This document shows positions 35,419-38,364 of a stretch of 38,364 bases of DNA, one piece after another. The notes under the pieces were generated by a model that was given only the letters and a program-made list of their open reading frames with translations, was not told where the DNA came from and did not search any database. Made by a program: the position numbers and the translations under genes. Every line of letters begins with the position of its first letter. Within the stretch, counting starts at the first letter, position 1. The DNA is from Porogramme epimiltina (lineage: Eukaryota > Basidiomycota > Agaricomycetes > Polyporales > Polyporaceae): contig FTLJ01000352.1 of assembly GCA_900155495.1 (NCBI GenBank), forward strand, positions 1-38,364, in the 5' to 3' direction.

Positions 35419-37540
35419 ATGGCCCAGGTTATTGTTGTCGGTGGTGGTCTTGCGGGCCTCTCGGCCGCGCACACTCTCCTCGAGCGCGGCGCGAACGTCC
35501 TCATGCTCGACAAGCAGCCGTGAGTACCACTCTCTCCTTGCGCTTCTTGAGCGGAGCTTCGGCAATCCGACGCGGTTTGCGGGGTAGTGCGGTGCGGGGG
35601 ATAACCAAGGCATGCTGTGATTGGGCTTTCCGCGCGGGGCACGTCTTCGGAGGCCCCGCAAAATGCTACACGTCACGCGACCCAGCAGCTGGAGCAGGCG
35701 TTGACTTTTTTGATCTTCTAGTTTCATGGGAGGCAACTCCACCAAGGCAACGTCAGGTATCAACGGCGCGGGCACTCAGACACAACAGGAGGCCGGTATT
35801 CCCGACAGCGCTAAGCAGTTCTTCGAGGACACCAAGCGTTCGGTGAGTGCAGCTGGTCCCCACGTCTCCACACACATTGGTCCTCATCCCCCACGAAGGC
35901 CCGCGACCTTGCGCGTGACGACCTCATCCGTGTCCTCACCGGCCGCTCAGGCGATGCCGTCAACTGGCTCCAGGACAAGTTCGCGCTCGACCTCTCCAAA
36001 GTCGCCCGTCTCGGCGGCCACTCCCAGCCTAGGACACATCGTGGCAACGCCCAGTTCCCCGGCATGGTCATGACCTACGCCCAGATGGAGCGTCTTGAGG
36101 ACCTCGCGGAGAGCACCCCCGATCGCGTCAAGATCAAGAAGAAGGCCCGCGTGACGAAGCTCATCAAGGACGACGCCGGTGCTGTCGTCGGCGTTGAGTA
36201 CACCCACAACGGCAAGAACGAGACCGCGTTCGGCCCCGTCATCCTCGCCACCGGCGGGTACGCCGCGGACTTCACCGCGGACTCGCTCCTCAAGAAGCAC
36301 CGCCCTGAGTACTGGAACCTCCCCACTACCAACGGCGAGCACTGCACGGGTGATGGCCAGAAGATGGCCATGGCCGCCGGCGCGAGCGCGATCGACCTCG
36401 AGAAGGTCCAGGTCCACCCGACTGGCCTCGTCGACCCCAACGAGCCCGAGGCGAAGGTCAAGTTCTTGGCTGCTGAGGCGCTCCGTGGTGTCGGTGGTCT
36501 GCTCCTCGACAACACTGGTGCGCGTTTCGTCGACGAGCTCCAGCACCGTGACTACGTCACGGGCAAGATGTGGGAGAACGGCAAGGTACGCTCGTCGTAG
36601 TGTAGTGCGTTCGACTGGTCCTGACCCCATGGTTTCTAGTTCCCCATCCGTCTCGTCCTGAACGGCCAGGCCTCGAAGGAGATCGAATGGCACTGCAAGC
36701 ACTACGTCGGCCGTGGGCTCATGAGGCGCTTCGAGAGCGGCGAGGCGCTCGCGAAGGAGATGGGCATCCCGCCCGCCGTGCTGAAGAAGACGTTCGACGA
36801 CTACAACGAGATCGCGCGCGCGAAGAAGGACCCCTTCGGGAAGAAGTTCTTCGCGACGGGCGACTGGAAGATGGACGACTACTTCAACGTCGCGATGATG
36901 ACCCCCGTCCTGCACTACACCATGGGCGGCCTCGAGATCGACGCCGAGGCGCGCGTCATCGACAAGGCGGGCAAGCCCATCCCCGGCCTCTTCGCCGCGG
37001 GCGAGGTCGCGGGCGGTGTGCACGGCGCGAACCGTCTCGGCGGTAGCTCGCTCCTCGGGTGCGTCGTCTTTGGCCGTGTCAGCGGCGACTCGGCGGCGTC
37101 GTTCCTCCTCCAGAGGATCGGGCCCCTCGCGGAGAAGGCTGCCGGCCGTCTTGGTGCCGTCGCGAGCCACCTTGGCGCCGAGGGCTCGAGCTCACAGGTA
37201 CGCTCTCGTCATTCCTCCATGTGCGAGTGCGCACGCTGACTCTGCGGTGCAGCCCTCAGAAAAGAAGGCCGAGGCCGCACCTGCGGCGGCCGAGCCCAGC
37301 GGCGGCAACGCGTGGACGGCGGCGGAGGTCGCGAAGCACAACAAGAAGGACGACTGCTGGGTGATCATCGACGGGAAGGTGCTCGACGTGACGGCGTTCA
37401 TGCCGGACCACCCCGGCGGGGAGAAGGCGATCATGCTCTACGCGGGGCGCGACGCGACGGAGGAGTTCAACATGCTCCACGACGCGAAGGTCATCCCGCG
37501 CTACGCGCCCGAGGCGGTCATCGGCGACCTGAGGAAGTAG
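35419..37540 (+). CDS. FAD-dependent fumarate reductase-like protein with C-terminal cytochrome b5 domain
   Basis: Resembles soluble fumarate reductases of the yeast OSM1/FRD1 class, which reduce the fumarate double bond with flavin electrons. Five exons join in frame to 584 aa: 35419-35519, 35722-35842, 35899-36585, 36640-37197 and 37253-37540. Residues 4-16 are the FAD-binding [13 protein letters not shown]. Flavoprotein active-site segments follow: [31 protein letters not shown] and the FAD-contacting [14 protein letters not shown]. After a short Ala-, Glu- and Pro-rich linker, residues of about 505-584 form a cytochrome b5 domain with haem ligands in DHPGGEK and FNMLHDAK. No N-terminal targeting peptide is apparent, so it is probably cytosolic. 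It is codirectional with the NRPS and 705 nt downstream, so it could reduce an alkene in the product. A housekeeping role in NADH reoxidation is equally compatible. GC content is high throughout. Confidence 0.93.
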
Positions 37541-37738
37541 GGCGCGCTTGACTGGGCGGGTGTGCGTGCGGGCTTGGGTTGAGCCGCCGGTTTTTTTTTC
37601 GTCATTATCATTTGCTGTACCACCCACACATGTTTCCACGCTATCGCACATTGGTTGTAATCTTATACATTCGATACCTACACAACATCGTGAAAAATGC
37701 CTTTGAAGTTCCTTGGGAGCTCTGTTGTTGTCCGTTGT
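37541..37738. other. Convergent 3' region between flavoprotein and GMC genes
   Basis: This short AT-rich spacer contains a T-run just after 37590 on the + strand. It probably carries the 3' UTRs of both convergent genes. Confidence 0.45.
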
Positions 37739-38364
37739 TCAGCAGAGGGACTTGCCGCTCTTGATCAGGTCGGCGGCGCGCTCCGCGAATGCGTAGACCA
37801 CAGCTTGTGGGTGAGCAGCTGGGATGAACGGCTGGCGCGGCCAAGGTCATGAGCACGTACTCGCGCCATACAATAGGGAGCACTCACGAAAACGCTCGCG
37901 TCCACCACGCGCAGGCCCACGACGCCCTTGACGGTCAAGTCCGGGTTTACGACGCTCCCCTCGCCCGGCGCGGCGCCGCACGGGCCCATGCGCGCGGTGC
38001 CCGTCGGGTGCCAGATCGTCGCGGCCTGCGCGCGCGCCCATGCGTCGAGCGCGGCGTCCGAGCGCGGGTCGACGGCGGCGAAGGGCCCGGCCTGCGCGCC
38101 GGGCGCGGTGAGGAAGCCGGCCCAGGCGGGGGCGCGCACGAAGCGGAGGGAGGTGCGGAGGGCGTGGCGCATCGCGAGGACGTCGAAGGGCGTGCTGAGG
38201 AAGGCGGGGTCGATGGTGGGGAAGGTGAAGGCGGAGGCGGAGGCGAGCGTCACGGAGCCGACTGGGGGCGGGGTTAGAGGGGTGCGGGCGGGCGGGCGGG
38301 GGAGAGGAGAGAGGACGTACGCGAGGAGGGGGAGACGAGGACGGTGTTTATGGTGAAGAAGTTT
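37739..38364 (-). CDS. GMC oxidoreductase, C-terminal part, runs off the window
   Basis: Only the last three exons are present: beyond 38364 down to 38321, 38261-37888 and 37831-37739, about 170 aa, ending at TGA complementary to 37739-37741. They read in frame: NTVLVSPSSLGSVTLAS, then IWHPTGTARMG, then NPDLTVKG, VVDASVFPFIPAAHPQ and a C-terminal helix ending SGKSLC. These are the substrate-binding C-terminal motifs of glucose-methanol-choline oxidoreductases, with both expected active-site His residues (WHPTG and AAHPQ). Family members oxidise alcohols or aldehydes with FAD and pass electrons to oxygen or other acceptors. The FAD-binding N-terminus lies outside the window, so the substrate class (aryl alcohol, methanol, glucose, cluster-specific) cannot be assigned. 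It is convergent with the flavoprotein gene. Confidence 0.92.

Noticed and set aside
35947..37170. 407-codon minus frame opposite the flavoprotein gene
   Set aside because: Antisense shadow of a strongly GC3-biased coding sequence; the sense strand shows all flavoprotein motifs.
1..38364. CRISPR array, insertion sequence or bacterial operon
   Set aside because: No spaced direct repeats or transposase-like frames were seen, and the abundant spliceosomal introns show nuclear fungal DNA.

Overview
The window looks like nuclear DNA of a basidiomycete fungus, probably an Agaricomycete. Genes are broken by many 45-70 nt GT-AG introns, exons have GC-rich third positions, TATA-like boxes lie 55-90 nt upstream of several ATGs, and the gene content is typical of mushroom-forming fungi. 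No RNA gene, CRISPR array, insertion sequence or prokaryotic operon was found. I inferred gene models by joining exons at GT/AG sites so that protein families read through. No transcript evidence was available.

Layout, left to right: a gene-free GC-rich leader (1-1901); a PaaI-type hotdog thioesterase on + (1902-2792); an ABCC/MRP-type ABC transporter on - (ABC1, 4248-10512), with very many small exons and a probable frameshift; a 4.6 kb stretch with no convincing gene (10513-15127); a secreted copper amine oxidase on + (15128-18097); a second ABCC transporter on - (ABC2, 18376-23494); a 2-oxoglutarate/Fe(II) dioxygenase on - (24725-26167); a 1.6 kb divergent promoter region; a bimodular nonribosomal peptide synthetase on + (27811-34713) with the order A-T-C-A-T-TE, 2168 aa in 8 exons; a fumarate-reductase-like flavoprotein fused to cytochrome b5 on + (35419-37540); and the 3' end of a GMC oxidoreductase on - that runs off the right edge.

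Together this reads as a biosynthetic gene cluster around a two-module NRPS. The core enzyme should join two amino or related acids and release the product through its terminal thioesterase. The divergently transcribed dioxygenase belongs to a family whose characterised bacterial members hydroxylate free amino acids, so it may make a building block or modify the product. The flavoprotein/cytochrome b5 fusion and the GMC enzyme could supply redox tailoring, the two ABCC pumps export or sequestration, and the secreted amine oxidase extracellular amine oxidation. Co-membership rests only on proximity and enzyme class. The substrate codes of both adenylation domains match nothing I recognise, so the product is unknown and the cluster may be undescribed.
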